From contig DAQG01000057.1 in NCBI GenBank assembly GCA_002502785.1, forward strand, positions 1 to 30,899: 30,899 nt of DNA, given 5' to 3'. This document shows, one piece after another, positions 14,807-23,181 of the stretch. Both the position numbers and the translations under genes were made by a program. The notes under the pieces are model-generated. The model worked only from the letters and a program-made list of their open reading frames with translations, made no database searches and was not told the origin of the DNA. The stretch's first letter is position 1. Each line of letters begins with the position of its first letter. The DNA is from Methanothrix harundinacea (lineage in GTDB: Archaea > Halobacteriota > Methanosarcinia > Methanotrichales > Methanotrichaceae).

Positions 14807-14815
14807 CTTAAAAAG
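14807..14815 (+). promoter_or_regulatory. TATA box of the tRNA-Ser gene
   Basis: CTTAAAAAG sits about 30 bases before the first base of the tRNA, the usual distance for archaeal tRNA promoters. Confidence 0.55.
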
Positions 14816-14840
14816 TCCAACCTCCAACAGATCGGCGCGT

Positions 14841-14962
14841 GCTGAGGTAGCCAAGCGGCCCACGGCGCCGGTCTTGAACTCGAACCTTCGCCTGTCGTGA
14901 TAGGTTCGACAAGGGAACCGGTGGTGCATTGCGCCTCGTGAGTTCGAATCTCACCCTCAGCG
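14841..14962 (+). tRNA. tRNA-Ser(UGA) with a 37-base intron
   Basis: The cloverleaf was folded by eye. The acceptor stem is GCTGAGG/CCTCAGC (14841-14847 with 14955-14961) with discriminator G. The D stem is GCC/GGC and the anticodon stem CCGGT/ACCGG (14868-14872 with 14917-14921). The anticodon is TGA at 14875-14877. A long variable arm GGTGC-ATT-GCGCC (one G-U pair) is typical of tRNA-Ser, and the T arm is GTGAG-TTCGAAT-CTCAC. The intron at 14879-14915 lies between positions 37 and 38. No CCA is encoded. Confidence 0.95.
14879..14915 (+). other. Archaeal tRNA intron with bulge-helix-bulge motif
   Basis: The central 4-bp helix is CTTG (14873-14876) with CAAG (14910-14913). It is flanked by three-base bulges AAC (14877-14879) and GGA (14914-14916), and the intron itself folds by TCGAACC/GGTTCGA (14880-14886 with 14903-14909). 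Cutting after the second bulge base on each side removes exactly 37 bases and restores a seven-base anticodon loop. This is the canonical substrate of the archaeal splicing endonuclease. Confidence 0.92.
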
Positions 14963-15141
14963 CTAAAATTTACTACTGTTCTGGAACATTAATTTTGCAG
15001 CACACAGCGAAGGCCAGGGCAAAGCCGAAGCTCCCATCTGGCATCTCGCCAGCCCTGTCGTCCTTGGATCGCACCTTTGTCTCACCCCGGAACAGAGATA
15101 GTCGGGTTCGTTTCGATTTTTAACTTACTGCTTACAAATAT

Positions 15142-16137
15142 TTAGACATTCGCCGCTCCATCCTCGATGGCCTTCACCAAAGCGTACAGCATCTCGTTCG
15201 CCAGCGCCTTTAGGCCGTGCTTCTTTGCTAAGTCCAGAACGTATCCGTTTATGGAATCGATCTCCGTTCGCTTCCCGTTGAGGACGTCCTGGAGCATGCT
15301 GGAGGTGTTGGCGGCTGTCATTGAGGCGACCGAACGGACGAACTCCAGTACCTCCTCCTCGTCGAAGCGATATCCTTCCCTTTCGGCTACGGCCAAACAC
15401 TCTCCGACGATTTCTTCGACGATGCCTTTCAGGTGCTCGGAGAGGACGATACCGTTTTTCTCTCTGGTCAAAGCAGTTATCGGATTTATCGCGGCGTTTG
15501 CGAAGAGCTTCTTCCACTGTTGAGCCTTGAAGTCCTCGGCGAACTCCACCAAAAATCCCTTCTCTTCTAGCCGGGCTTTGAGGAGCCTTTTTGTATCTTC
15601 ACCCATGGCGGCTTCAAAAACGGTCTTTCCATCCCCCTTCAGCTCGATTTTGCCATCCTCGGAGAATTTGACGCCGACGGAGATTATACCCTCGAAGATG
15701 CTGGTTTCGGAGAGGTCGAACTTCTCCCGGTTGCCCATGCCGTTCATCAAAAGGACGAAGTCGGCATCTTTCAGCTTCCCGTCCAATAGACCAGACACTC
15801 TTATCTCCCTCAAGACCGCAGGCAGGGAATGGGTCTTGACGCAAACCACCACGATATCAGGAACAAACACCGATTCTCCAAGTCCATTGAGATTTGAGAA
15901 GCAATGCCTGAACCGGATATATAGGGGCACTTGCCCTTCAAGTAGAGCAACTTCAAGGCCCCTTTCTTTTATCCTCTGGATGTGGCCCCTCCTTCCCAGA
16001 AGGGCCACATCCTCTACGATGGGGGCTTTCCTCGCCAGCCCCTCCTCCTGCCCCTTCCTCTCTCCTTCAACATTGGAGAGGAGGTAGCCCAACAACGAGC
16101 CTATCGCCCCAGCCCCATAGATCAAGACCTTCGCCAT
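15142..16137 (-). CDS. panE: 2-dehydropantoate 2-reductase (ketopantoate reductase)
   Basis: This 331 aa protein reduces ketopantoate to pantoate with NAD(P)H on the way to coenzyme A. The N-terminal Rossmann motif is VLIYGAGAIGSLLGYLL. VCVKTHSLPAVL is the cofactor-side strand, LLMNGMGNREKF follows, and the catalytic lysine lies in QQWKKLFANAAINPITAL. The C-terminal helical domain has TSSMLQDVLNGKRTEIDSIN, a family hallmark. A Lys/Glu-rich insert (EGERKGQEEGLARKAP) widens the second loop. The frame begins at 16200, but family similarity starts at MAKVLIYG, so ATG 16137 is used. It diverges from nadE across a shared AT-rich promoter region. Confidence 0.92.
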   Translation of the reverse strand: MAKVLIYGAGAIGSLLGYLLSNVEGERKGQEEGLARKAPIVEDVALLGRRGHIQRIKERGLEVALLEGQVPLYIRFRHCFSNLNGLGESVFVPDIVVVCVKTHSLPAVLREIRVSGLLDGKLKDADFVLLMNGMGNREKFDLSETSIFEGIISVGVKFSEDGKIELKGDGKTVFEAAMGEDTKRLLKARLEEKGFLVEFAEDFKAQQWKKLFANAAINPITALTREKNGIVLSEHLKGIVEEIVGECLAVAEREGYRFDEEEVLEFVRSVASMTAANTSSMLQDVLNGKRTEIDSINGYVLDLAKKHGLKALANEMLYALVKAIEDGAANV

Positions 16138-16201
16138 GATACCGCTTCCGCGTCTGTTTTTTCGCCGACAGATGTTTGCAGGAACTGTTTTAATCGCCAA
16201 G

Positions 16202-16215
16202 TTTTATTTATATAT
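16202..16215. promoter_or_regulatory. Bidirectional TATA region between panE and nadE
   Basis: TTTTATTTATATAT reads as a TATA box on both strands. It can serve nadE (start 16305) to the right and panE (start 16137) to the left, giving both genes leaders of about 45-70 bases. Confidence 0.5.
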
Positions 16216-16304
16216 CCCCCCGCCCCAAACCCGGATCCGGATCGTTTGACGAACCAAAACTCAGATAAGAATCGAGAGAGATACCTCTCAGAAGAGAGGT
16301 TGAG

Positions 16305-17954
16305 ATGAAAGTCGCTGTGGCACAGCTCAATCCGGTGGTGGGTGACGTCGAGGGCAACCTCAAGAAGGCCGTCGAGACCCTCTCCCGATTCGAGGGCAAG
16401 GCCGACCTTCTGATATTTCCGGAGCTATTTTTGGCGGGCTACCCACCTAGGGACCTTCTCAAAAGGCCCAGCTTCATAAGGAAAGTCCAGTCCGCCCTCG
16501 ATCGGCTTGTCGAGGTCTCCGGAGAGTTTCCGAGGACCGGCATCGTCATCGGCGCCCCCGTCTCCACGGGAAAAGACGAGGGGGCGGGGCTCTACAACTC
16601 AGCTTTTCTGATGTGCGAAGGCGAGGTTCTGGCCGTCCAGCACAAATCCCTCCTCCCGACCTACGACGTCTTCGATGAGACCAGATACTTCGACCCGGCC
16701 CCCGAGATTCATGTGACGCCCTTTAGGGACCAGGTCCTTGGGATCTCGATCTGCGAGGACGCCTGGAACGACCCGGCTCTTTGGCCCACCCGTCTCTACT
16801 CCTTCGACCCCATAAAGGCCCTGGCGAAGAACGGCGCAACCCTCCTCATAAACATCTCCGCCTCGCCCTTCCACCTGGGAAAAGAACAGGTTCGGTTCGG
16901 TCTCATCAGCAAACACGCCAAAAGATACGGTATCCCCTTCGTATACGTCAACCAGGTGGGCGGCAACGACGACCTGATCTTCGACGGGAGCAGCCTCTGC
17001 ATCGACGGCGAGGGAAACGCCGTAGAGATATTCCCATCCTTCGAGGAGACGGTGGGGATCTTAGACCCGGCCGCCCGGGGAAATCCCAATCTTCAGCCGG
17101 AAGATGACGATATCGAGTCCCTCCGAAAGGCGTTGGTCCTGGGGATCCGGGACTACGCGAGAAAGTGCGGATTCTCGAAGGTCGTGATCGGCCTCTCGGG
17201 CGGTATCGACTCCGCCGTCACCTGCTGCCTAGCCGCCGAAGCCTTGGGCAGCTCCAACGTTCTGGGGGTATCGATGCCCTCGCCCTACACCACAACGGAG
17301 AGCAGAGCCCTCTCGAAAAAGCTTGCAGGTAACCTTGGGATCGAGTTTGAAGAGATCTTCATCTCCGAGATGTACAGGTCCTACGTTGAGTCTCTGAAGG
17401 GGCACCTCGGCCTAACCGGGGATGAGGTGGATGTCACCCTCGAGAACATTCAGGCGAGGATACGGGGAAACGTCCTAATGGCCATCTCCAACAGGTTCGG
17501 CCATCTTGTCTTATCCACCGGTAACAAGAGCGAGATCGCAGTCGGCTACTGCACCCTTTACGGAGACCTGAGCGGAGGGCTTGCCGCCATCTCGGACGTC
17601 CCAAAGACGATGGTCTACAAACTCGCAGAACACATCAACCGAAACGGCGAGATCATCCTCGCCGAGATCATCAGAAGGCCGCCCTCGGCGGAGCTGAAGC
17701 CCGACCAGAAAGACCAGGACACTCTCCCCCCTTACGAAGTCCTCGACTCGATGCTCCATCAATACGTCGAGGAGGGGCTCTCGGCGAGGGAGATTATCGA
17801 GTTGGGATTTGACCCCGAGACCGTGAACTGGGTGGCTAGGGCCGTGAAGAGAAACGAGTACAAAAGAAAGCAGGTTCCTCCCGGCCTCAAAGTGACCACC
17901 AAGGCCTTCGGCACGGGAAGAAGGATGCCCATCGCCGCCAGGTACGAGGACTGA
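16305..17954 (+). CDS. nadE: Glutamine-dependent NAD+ synthetase
   Basis: This 549 aa two-domain enzyme completes NAD+ synthesis from deamido-NAD+, ATP and glutamine. The N-terminal nitrilase-like glutaminase has the triad Glu40 (IFPELFLAGY), Lys114 (HKSLLPTYDVFDE) and Cys150 (ISICEDAW). The C-terminal synthetase has the PP-loop SGGIDSA (residues 298-304), TGNKSE, and YGDLSGGLAAISDVPKT. The tail ends in the motif GRRMPIAARY. Length and order are normal for the fused form, where many archaea have only an ammonia-dependent version. GAGAGGT precedes the ATG. Confidence 0.96.
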   Translation: MKVAVAQLNPVVGDVEGNLKKAVETLSRFEGKADLLIFPELFLAGYPPRDLLKRPSFIRKVQSALDRLVEVSGEFPRTGIVIGAPVSTGKDEGAGLYNSAFLMCEGEVLAVQHKSLLPTYDVFDETRYFDPAPEIHVTPFRDQVLGISICEDAWNDPALWPTRLYSFDPIKALAKNGATLLINISASPFHLGKEQVRFGLISKHAKRYGIPFVYVNQVGGNDDLIFDGSSLCIDGEGNAVEIFPSFEETVGILDPAARGNPNLQPEDDDIESLRKALVLGIRDYARKCGFSKVVIGLSGGIDSAVTCCLAAEALGSSNVLGVSMPSPYTTTESRALSKKLAGNLGIEFEEIFISEMYRSYVESLKGHLGLTGDEVDVTLENIQARIRGNVLMAISNRFGHLVLSTGNKSEIAVGYCTLYGDLSGGLAAISDVPKTMVYKLAEHINRNGEIILAEIIRRPPSAELKPDQKDQDTLPPYEVLDSMLHQYVEEGLSAREIIELGFDPETVNWVARAVKRNEYKRKQVPPGLKVTTKAFGTGRRMPIAARYED

Positions 17955-17993
17955 GAGCAATCCGCGAAAAATTCTGGGCGGATCGCCCCGAAC

Positions 17994-19178
17994 TTACGCA
18001 ATCCCAAGCTCCTTGTGCCGTTTCAGTATCTCGTCCGCGAGGCGGTCGAGGGCCAGATATTCCTCCTCTCCGGGAAGCCCTTTGGCGAGGACCGGCTCGA
18101 TCATCTCGACTTTCAGGTGTGGCATCATATCCTGGATTACCTTCACCGTCTTTCCGCCCCAGCCGTAAGACCCGATGACGGAGGCGAACCTCGTCTTGGG
18201 CCGCAGGGCGTTCGCGAGGAAGGCGACGAGGGCAGCGTTGGGGTGGGGTCCCGCCAGGACCGTGCAGGTCCCAAGGACGAGGGTTGCGGCGTCGACCAGG
18301 GCCATCGCCATCTTCCCGAGGTCCGAAGCTGCGATGTCGAACCTCTTCACCCCGATCTCCCGCGCGATTAGGGCGTCGACGAGGTGGTCGACCATCAGCT
18401 TTGTGCTCCCATGCATCGAGACGTAAGGTATCACAACCTCGTTTTTCACATCCTCGCTGGACCAGTCCCGATAGGCCTCGATTATGAAGGATGGGTCAGA
18501 GTGGAGGGGACCGTGGCTCGGAGCTATCATCTCAAGGTCCAGGGCCTCGACAATCTCCAGGTTCTTTCGAATGATCACCCGGAAGGGCATCATGATCTCG
18601 GCGTAGTACCTCTTGGCGGGTTCGTAGATGATCCGCTCATCGGCGAATAGGTCGCTGGTGGCGTAATGGGTCCCGAAGAAATCACAGGAGAAGAGTATCT
18701 TATCCTCCCTGAGATACGTGGACATCGTCTCGGGCCAGTGGACCCAGGGGGTGTAGAGAAACTCCAGGGTCTTGTCGCCGAGGGGTAGGGTCGATTTGTC
18801 CTCCGCGGTCTCGAACTTCTCGGCCGGGACCTTTAGATGCTCTTCCAAAAGCTCCTGGCACCGGGACGTGCAGATGACCTTCGCCTCTGGGAAGCGTTCG
18901 AGAACCCGTGGGATCGATCCCGAATGGTCCTGCTCGGCGTGGTTTGCCACCACGTAATCGAGACGATCGAGCGCGAGGCCCTCCAGGTTCTCCATCAGGA
19001 CCTCTGCCATCGGCGGGTCCGCGGTGTCGATGAGGGCCGTCTTCTCACTTCCCCTGACGACGTAAGCGTTGTAGCTCGTCCCGTCCGGGAGCGGTATCAG
19101 CTCGTCGAAGAGCCGCCGGTCCCAGTCGATGACGCCGACGGAAAACACCCCCGGCCTGATCTCTCTTGAAAATCCCAT
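17994..19178 (-). CDS. fprA: FprA-type A-type flavoprotein (F420H2 oxidase)
   Basis: This 394 aa cytoplasmic diiron flavoprotein of methanogens reduces O2 to water with F420H2, an oxygen-defence enzyme. The metallo-beta-lactamase-like domain has the iron ligands HAEQDHSG (His80, Glu82, Asp84, His85), the His in TPWVHWPETM, the Asp in FSCDFFGTH and SHGPLHSD. The flavodoxin domain follows, with the FMN phosphate loop YVSMHGSTKLM and GSYGWGGKTV. GAGGTGG lies 7 bases before the ATG. A decayed rubredoxin gene lies immediately upstream in the same orientation, so the two were once an operon and the promoter is probably near 19390-19410. Confidence 0.95.
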   Translation of the reverse strand: MGFSREIRPGVFSVGVIDWDRRLFDELIPLPDGTSYNAYVVRGSEKTALIDTADPPMAEVLMENLEGLALDRLDYVVANHAEQDHSGSIPRVLERFPEAKVICTSRCQELLEEHLKVPAEKFETAEDKSTLPLGDKTLEFLYTPWVHWPETMSTYLREDKILFSCDFFGTHYATSDLFADERIIYEPAKRYYAEIMMPFRVIIRKNLEIVEALDLEMIAPSHGPLHSDPSFIIEAYRDWSSEDVKNEVVIPYVSMHGSTKLMVDHLVDALIAREIGVKRFDIAASDLGKMAMALVDAATLVLGTCTVLAGPHPNAALVAFLANALRPKTRFASVIGSYGWGGKTVKVIQDMMPHLKVEMIEPVLAKGLPGEEEYLALDRLADEILKRHKELGIA

Positions 19179-19190
19179 ATTTTTGCCACC

Positions 19191-19353
19191 TCACTCAACC
19201 TTTGCGAAGACGTCTTTGGAAGCTTGCGCATCCAGGAAAGATCCTGTCGTCGGGCAGGTCCTCAAAAGCCGTCCCCGGCGCGATCCCTGACTTTACATCC
19301 CCCTTCTCAGTATCACGGACGCGCCCGCAAACCTCATAGACGCGCCAGTCCAT
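19191..19353 (-). pseudogene. Rubredoxin pseudogene
   Basis: Reading the minus strand from ATG 19353 (GAGGT just upstream) gives MDWRVYEVCGRVRDTEKGDV, then KSGIAPGTAFEDLPDD, then RIFPGCAS. This is unmistakably rubredoxin. One extra base near 19215-19220 moves the ending out of frame; in the other frame it reads SKDVFAKVE-stop, the expected C-terminus. Of the four iron-binding cysteines, the first is Tyr (VYEVC) and the third is Phe (IFPGC), and the conserved Trp is Arg. With two ligands lost and a frameshift it cannot bind iron. It stops just before the fprA ribosome-binding site, as an rd-fprA operon would. Confidence 0.87.
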
Positions 19354-19389
19354 CCGACCTCATCTCCCATAGATTATTCCATATCTTTC

Positions 19390-19401
19390 ATACTTAAGTA
19401 T
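19390..19401. promoter_or_regulatory. 12-bp palindrome in the rubredoxin/fprA promoter region
   Basis: ATACTTAAGTAT is a perfect palindrome 37 bases before the rubredoxin ATG, with a further TACTTGAAAAT next to it. The position suits an operator or a TATA-overlapping regulator site for the former rd-fprA operon. Confidence 0.4.
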
Positions 19402-19466
19402 TTTCAAGTAAGATCGATATCAAATGACAACTGCGCATTTTTGCGGTACTTTATGCTGGACTGTAC

Positions 19467-20396
19467 CTAAGGTTTTGAGCTGCGGCCGCCATCTGCGATG
19501 GACTTGTCTCCGATCTCCACGACTCCTGCCTTCGGCGGCTCGATTCCCTCCTCCTTGAAGGCATCCCATGCCCGTTTTGTGACGTCCGACTCGAACTCGA
19601 ACTCGCGCCTCAAGTCGTAGACGTAGGCCTTGGCCCTCACCCTCCTGTAGAAGGGACGGTCCTTGAGAAGTATCGTGACCGGCCTTTTGTCGGAGATGTA
19701 GACGTAGCGGGACGTGACGGTGGCCTCTCTCAAGATCTGCATCGCTCTTGAGGCGTCTGACCTGGAGTCGATGAACAGGTCGATCACCACCATCATCTCC
19801 TGGCTCCCGGAGTTGGCGTTGGCCAGAGTCTGGCTGAGGATCTTCTGGTTTGAGACCGAGATCAGGCTGTCATCGGGAGAGACGAGCCTCGTCGCGCGAA
19901 GCCCTATGTCCCGGACCTCGCCGTAATGATCGTCGATCCTCACCTTGTCGCCCACCTGGTAGGGCTTATCCAGGACGATGACGAACCCGCCCACCACCTC
20001 AGCCACGAGGTCCTTAAGGCCGAAGCCTATGGCCGCGCCCGCCAAACCCGAGAAGGCGACGAGCTGGGCGGTGGAGAGCTGGAGGACGGAGCCGAGTATG
20101 TGGTATGCGGCAAAGCCGTAGATGGCGAACTTTGCGAGAGGGATCGCCATCTTGACGGTGATACGGTGCTCGTATACCTTCTCCGAAAACCACGTCAAAA
20201 GAAAGACGACGATCCTGGTGGCAACGTATGCCAGGGCCAGCACCAGAAGGGCGTTCATCACGATGGACGAATCGATCCCCAGGGCCGGGATGTCAGAGCG
20301 GATGCTTGAGGAGACGTTGGCCGCAATCCCAGGGGTCCCTACTGAGGGCGTCGAAGTCGATAGGTTGGAGTAAACCTCTGTCAGATTCTCCGCCAT
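19467..20396 (-). CDS. MscS-family mechanosensitive ion channel
   Basis: This 309 aa small-conductance channel is expected to release solutes on hypo-osmotic shock. An N-terminal Ser/Thr-rich extracellular stretch (residues 1-40) precedes three membrane helices: about 46-68, 80-100 and the pore helix around GLAGAAIGFGLKDLVAEVVG. The beta domain has GFVIVLDKPYQVGDKVRI and SNQKILSQTLAN, and the cytoplasmic cage domain follows. The C-terminal tail is hydrophilic. Its start lies one base after the stop of the ATPase-like gene, so the pair is translationally linked. In this window it may complement ectoine synthesis in osmotic adjustment. Confidence 0.93.
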   Translation of the reverse strand: MAENLTEVYSNLSTSTPSVGTPGIAANVSSSIRSDIPALGIDSSIVMNALLVLALAYVATRIVVFLLTWFSEKVYEHRITVKMAIPLAKFAIYGFAAYHILGSVLQLSTAQLVAFSGLAGAAIGFGLKDLVAEVVGGFVIVLDKPYQVGDKVRIDDHYGEVRDIGLRATRLVSPDDSLISVSNQKILSQTLANANSGSQEMMVVIDLFIDSRSDASRAMQILREATVTSRYVYISDKRPVTILLKDRPFYRRVRAKAYVYDLRREFEFESDVTKRAWDAFKEEGIEPPKAGVVEIGDKSIADGGRSSKP

Positions 20397-20397
20397 G

Positions 20398-21387
20398 CTA
20401 CCACACCAGCCTCAGCCTTCTCAAGTGCTCCACAACGCCCTTTAGGGCTTCGGACCTTATCGTGATGACATCTCCATCAGAGAAGACAAGCCCCCTCTCT
20501 TCCAAGAGGCCTGCGATCCTCTCCGCGGAGAGGTCCAGGGGCTCGAGAACTAGAGAGAGCTCTCTCACATCGATGGACCCCATGGATAGGACGATGCAGA
20601 GGGCGAAAGACTCATCGTAGTCGAGATCGATGGATGGCGGATCTTTCAGGGCGTTTCTGACTTCGGGATAGTCCAAGGCCTCATCCCATAGATGCTCGGC
20701 AACTCCCGGGTTGCCGTCTGAGATCCGGGCGAGCTTATCGAAGAAGATCTCTTCAGACGACTTCTTCTCGTTCTTGGTTCGGCGGGACCTGATCGATCGC
20801 ATGTCGACCACCGGGTAAGGGATCTCAAGGCTGTGGCCCATCAGGGTCTTTTTGTAGCTTGACCGGTTCAATATCGTCAATTTTTCCGCTTTCGCGGGAA
20901 CTTCCTCAACGAAGGTCAGCTCGCCCTCTTCGTAGCCGGAGAGGAGCATCTCCCGGATCTGGTCTGTTCCCATTTTGGAAAGCCTGATCTTTTTGGGGAA
21001 ATGCCGGCCTAGGCCCAGTACCTCGTCGAGGTACTTCCAGGAGTAGCTGTTCCATGTAGTGATGAAAAGCCCGTCCGACGAGGAGACGAAGCTCAAAAAG
21101 CGGTTCATCGCAAGAAACCCTCCTATCTTCCTCTGGTAAAGACGATGAGCTTCTTCCACCATCACGATCTTCTCTGAGGCGGCCTCCAAAATCTCTAGGT
21201 CGCGAATCAGATATCGAGCATAGACCCTTAGGCCCCTTGGGCCGATAACGTCTGCCGCTCGTCTCATCAGATCCGACTCGCCGTAGAAGGGGTCGGATAT
21301 GACGGCGACGTTATCCCTTTTGCCCTCTTCGAAATCCTCTATCGATTTCTCGATGAGTTTCATCTCTTCTTCGAACGGCGGTGGCAT
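20398..21387 (-). CDS. ATPase-like protein with degenerate P-loop, paired with MscS
   Basis: This 329 aa protein is laid out like a STAND/ORC-type AAA+ ATPase. The position of Walker A reads ISDPFYGESD (residues 30-39), with no lysine where GxxGxGKS/T is expected. A Walker B-like KIVMVEEAH (73-81) and a sensor-like LFITTWNSYSW are present. The C-terminal half is helical with a winged-helix-like end (LSLVLEPLDLSAERIAGLLE, RGLVFSDGDVITIRSEALKG). There is no signal peptide or membrane helix. It probably does not hydrolyse ATP in the usual way and may sense or gate the channel encoded next to it. The fold assignment is by pattern only. Confidence 0.7.
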   Translation of the reverse strand: MPPPFEEEMKLIEKSIEDFEEGKRDNVAVISDPFYGESDLMRRAADVIGPRGLRVYARYLIRDLEILEAASEKIVMVEEAHRLYQRKIGGFLAMNRFLSFVSSSDGLFITTWNSYSWKYLDEVLGLGRHFPKKIRLSKMGTDQIREMLLSGYEEGELTFVEEVPAKAEKLTILNRSSYKKTLMGHSLEIPYPVVDMRSIRSRRTKNEKKSSEEIFFDKLARISDGNPGVAEHLWDEALDYPEVRNALKDPPSIDLDYDESFALCIVLSMGSIDVRELSLVLEPLDLSAERIAGLLEERGLVFSDGDVITIRSEALKGVVEHLRRLRLVW

Positions 21388-21817
21388 ATGGCAAAACCTG
21401 CTGAAAGCGAGTCCGATGCAAAAGTCTGAGTTGGGATTCTCCTTTTCGTCTTATTTTGAGACGACTTGTAAATTAAACTTACCGGCGTTTTGATTTCATC
21501 CCACCCGAAAGAAACGAAGAGGTGGCTTTGGATATGCGAATGCTTCCGAATCTCTGAGCATGGCGGAGGCCCAATCAAACCATTTTTGGCGGGTCTATTG
21601 AAGCTTATGGAGACATTCCCGTTCAGACCCATTACGACATTTTATCCAATAAATTTCGTCGTCACTGGTTAGAATAAAACTAAATTTATATCTCAAATCC
21701 GTTTAAAACCTGGCTCTCGGGATGGTGGGGGGTTCTCTCAACCGAGTCGAAAAATATTAAATAGATAAGCACGTTAAATAAACACGATTAGAAATGAAGG
21801 GTGTTGGAGGGGGTAGC
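21388..21817. other. Intergenic region between divergent genes
   Basis: This 430-base AT-rich gap has TATA-like elements for the right-hand gene (ATTTATAT near 21684 and AATATTAAAT near 21753) and for the left-hand ATPase-like gene (TTTAATTTA on the minus strand near 21470). I see no domain in the ORFs that cross it. Confidence 0.45.
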
Positions 21818-23137
21818 ATGAAATGCTTACTTTATCTTACGGTCGCGCTTCTGGCGTTGGCACCGACAGCCCTCGGCGCAGTAGGGACAGTTGAGCAATC
21901 CGAGGGGTCGGTTTCCTCCGATCTGATGAGGTCGTACCACGGCGAGGCGCCGACCCTTAAAGGTCCTTACGAGGAGGGCTGCTCGCCGACGGAGCTGAAG
22001 TTCGGAACTCCTGAAATGTACAGTTTCTCACCAGACGATGGGTTGAACTTCGTCTCGGCCACACCACCGGAATCTGTAGTGTCTGGGATGGAGGGCGCTT
22101 CGGGAACCGGTTCAGGCTCCTGGTACTGGCCCGGCTCGGCGGAGTCTCAAAATAAGCTCTACGTCCAGACTCGCGACGGGGTGACGACGGTGGCTGGCTG
22201 TAGCAACGGCGGGTATCTTCCGCTCTGGGCGAAGGTCGCCTACACAGGGAACTTCTTCGTCTACGAATGGTACCCGAACGAGCTAACACCGTCTGTCAAC
22301 TGGTGTTTCTGGACCTGGCCTGACTACCTTAAGGGCTGGTTCAAAGGTGATGAGCCCGGCTGGCACGTGATCTGCTTCCACTGCGACAAGTCCAGCAACT
22401 ACGTCTACATCTACGTCTGGCCTGATGACGGATCGTACAAGGGAGGGAAAACGACGGGCTATTCGAAGATAGAGGCTCCGCAGACTTCGCCATCGTCGTC
22501 GTCTTTGAGCAGCGGCAGCCTCTCGACGGGCCTGGGCATGGCCACGCCCACACCGCCAGACCCGGTCTCGGAGGGGCTGATGCCCACGGACCTGCGACTG
22601 CCAGCTCCAGATTATAGCAGCTCAGCCTATGGTTCCGGGTACGACAGCTATACGACCGGTTCGACAGGAGCATGTGCTCCGGCCAGCGGGATCTCTGACT
22701 ACGGCGTTTACACCTCCGGGTCCACGGGTTACAGCTGCTACGGCACGGGCACCATCTCGCCGCCCGGCTACAGCGAGGGCACCGATACCGTATCCGACTT
22801 CGGGCTGGTCTACACGCCGATGGCCGCATCCAAGTACAACGAGTACTACGTCCAGACCCAGCCGAACAGACTAACGACGGTGGCCAGCACCCAGAAGGGT
22901 GAGTGGCTCCCGCTCTGGTCCAAGATCAAGCGGCCGGGGATGTATTGGTCCTTCGAGTGGCCGCCCTGCAAGTCCGGATACTATTGTGCTCCCGAAGTGA
23001 AGAGCTTCGGCTACAAGAAAGAGGGCTGGTACACGACCTGGTTCAAGAGCAGCACCCCCGGCTGGCATCTGCTCTGTTACCAGTGCAACGACTGGAGCAA
23101 CTACGTCTACATCTACGTCTGGCCCTTCGACTGCTGA
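21818..23137 (+). CDS. Secreted aromatic-rich protein with two repeat domains
   Basis: This 439 aa protein has a signal peptide (MKCLLYLTVALLALAPTALG). Two homologous domains of roughly 90-100 residues lie at about 113-203 and 341-439. Both begin LYVQT/YYVQT, continue TTVA...LPLWAK/LPLWSK and ...YEWYP/FEWPP, and end with W(F)K...PGWH...C..C...SNYVYIYVWP. Four to six cysteines in matching places suggest disulfides. The linker is rich in Ser, Gly, Thr, Tyr and Pro. It resembles a beta-sandwich surface protein, possibly carbohydrate-binding or a sheath component. I do not recognise a named family. GGAGGGGG before ATG 21818 favours that start over 21794. Confidence 0.8.
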   Translation: MKCLLYLTVALLALAPTALGAVGTVEQSEGSVSSDLMRSYHGEAPTLKGPYEEGCSPTELKFGTPEMYSFSPDDGLNFVSATPPESVVSGMEGASGTGSGSWYWPGSAESQNKLYVQTRDGVTTVAGCSNGGYLPLWAKVAYTGNFFVYEWYPNELTPSVNWCFWTWPDYLKGWFKGDEPGWHVICFHCDKSSNYVYIYVWPDDGSYKGGKTTGYSKIEAPQTSPSSSSLSSGSLSTGLGMATPTPPDPVSEGLMPTDLRLPAPDYSSSAYGSGYDSYTTGSTGACAPASGISDYGVYTSGSTGYSCYGTGTISPPGYSEGTDTVSDFGLVYTPMAASKYNEYYVQTQPNRLTTVASTQKGEWLPLWSKIKRPGMYWSFEWPPCKSGYYCAPEVKSFGYKKEGWYTTWFKSSTPGWHLLCYQCNDWSNYVYIYVWPFDC

Positions 23138-23149
23138 CCTGGCCTGCCT

Positions 23150-23172
23150 CCTCCCCCCAATTTCGGGGGAGG
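23150..23172 (+). terminator. GC-rich hairpin after the secreted repeat protein gene
   Basis: CCTCCCCC (23150-23157) pairs perfectly with GGGGGAGG (23165-23172) across a seven-base loop, 12 bases after the stop and just before the S3Ae promoter. It looks like a transcript-end structure, with only a weak T-rich tail (CTCTTTATAT). Confidence 0.5.
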
Positions 23173-23181
23173 GGCGATCTC

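Noticed and set aside
14968..15120. Open minus-strand frame of about 47 codons with KDDRAGEMPDGSFGFALAFA.
   Set aside because: No start signal or family; kept as undecided non-coding.
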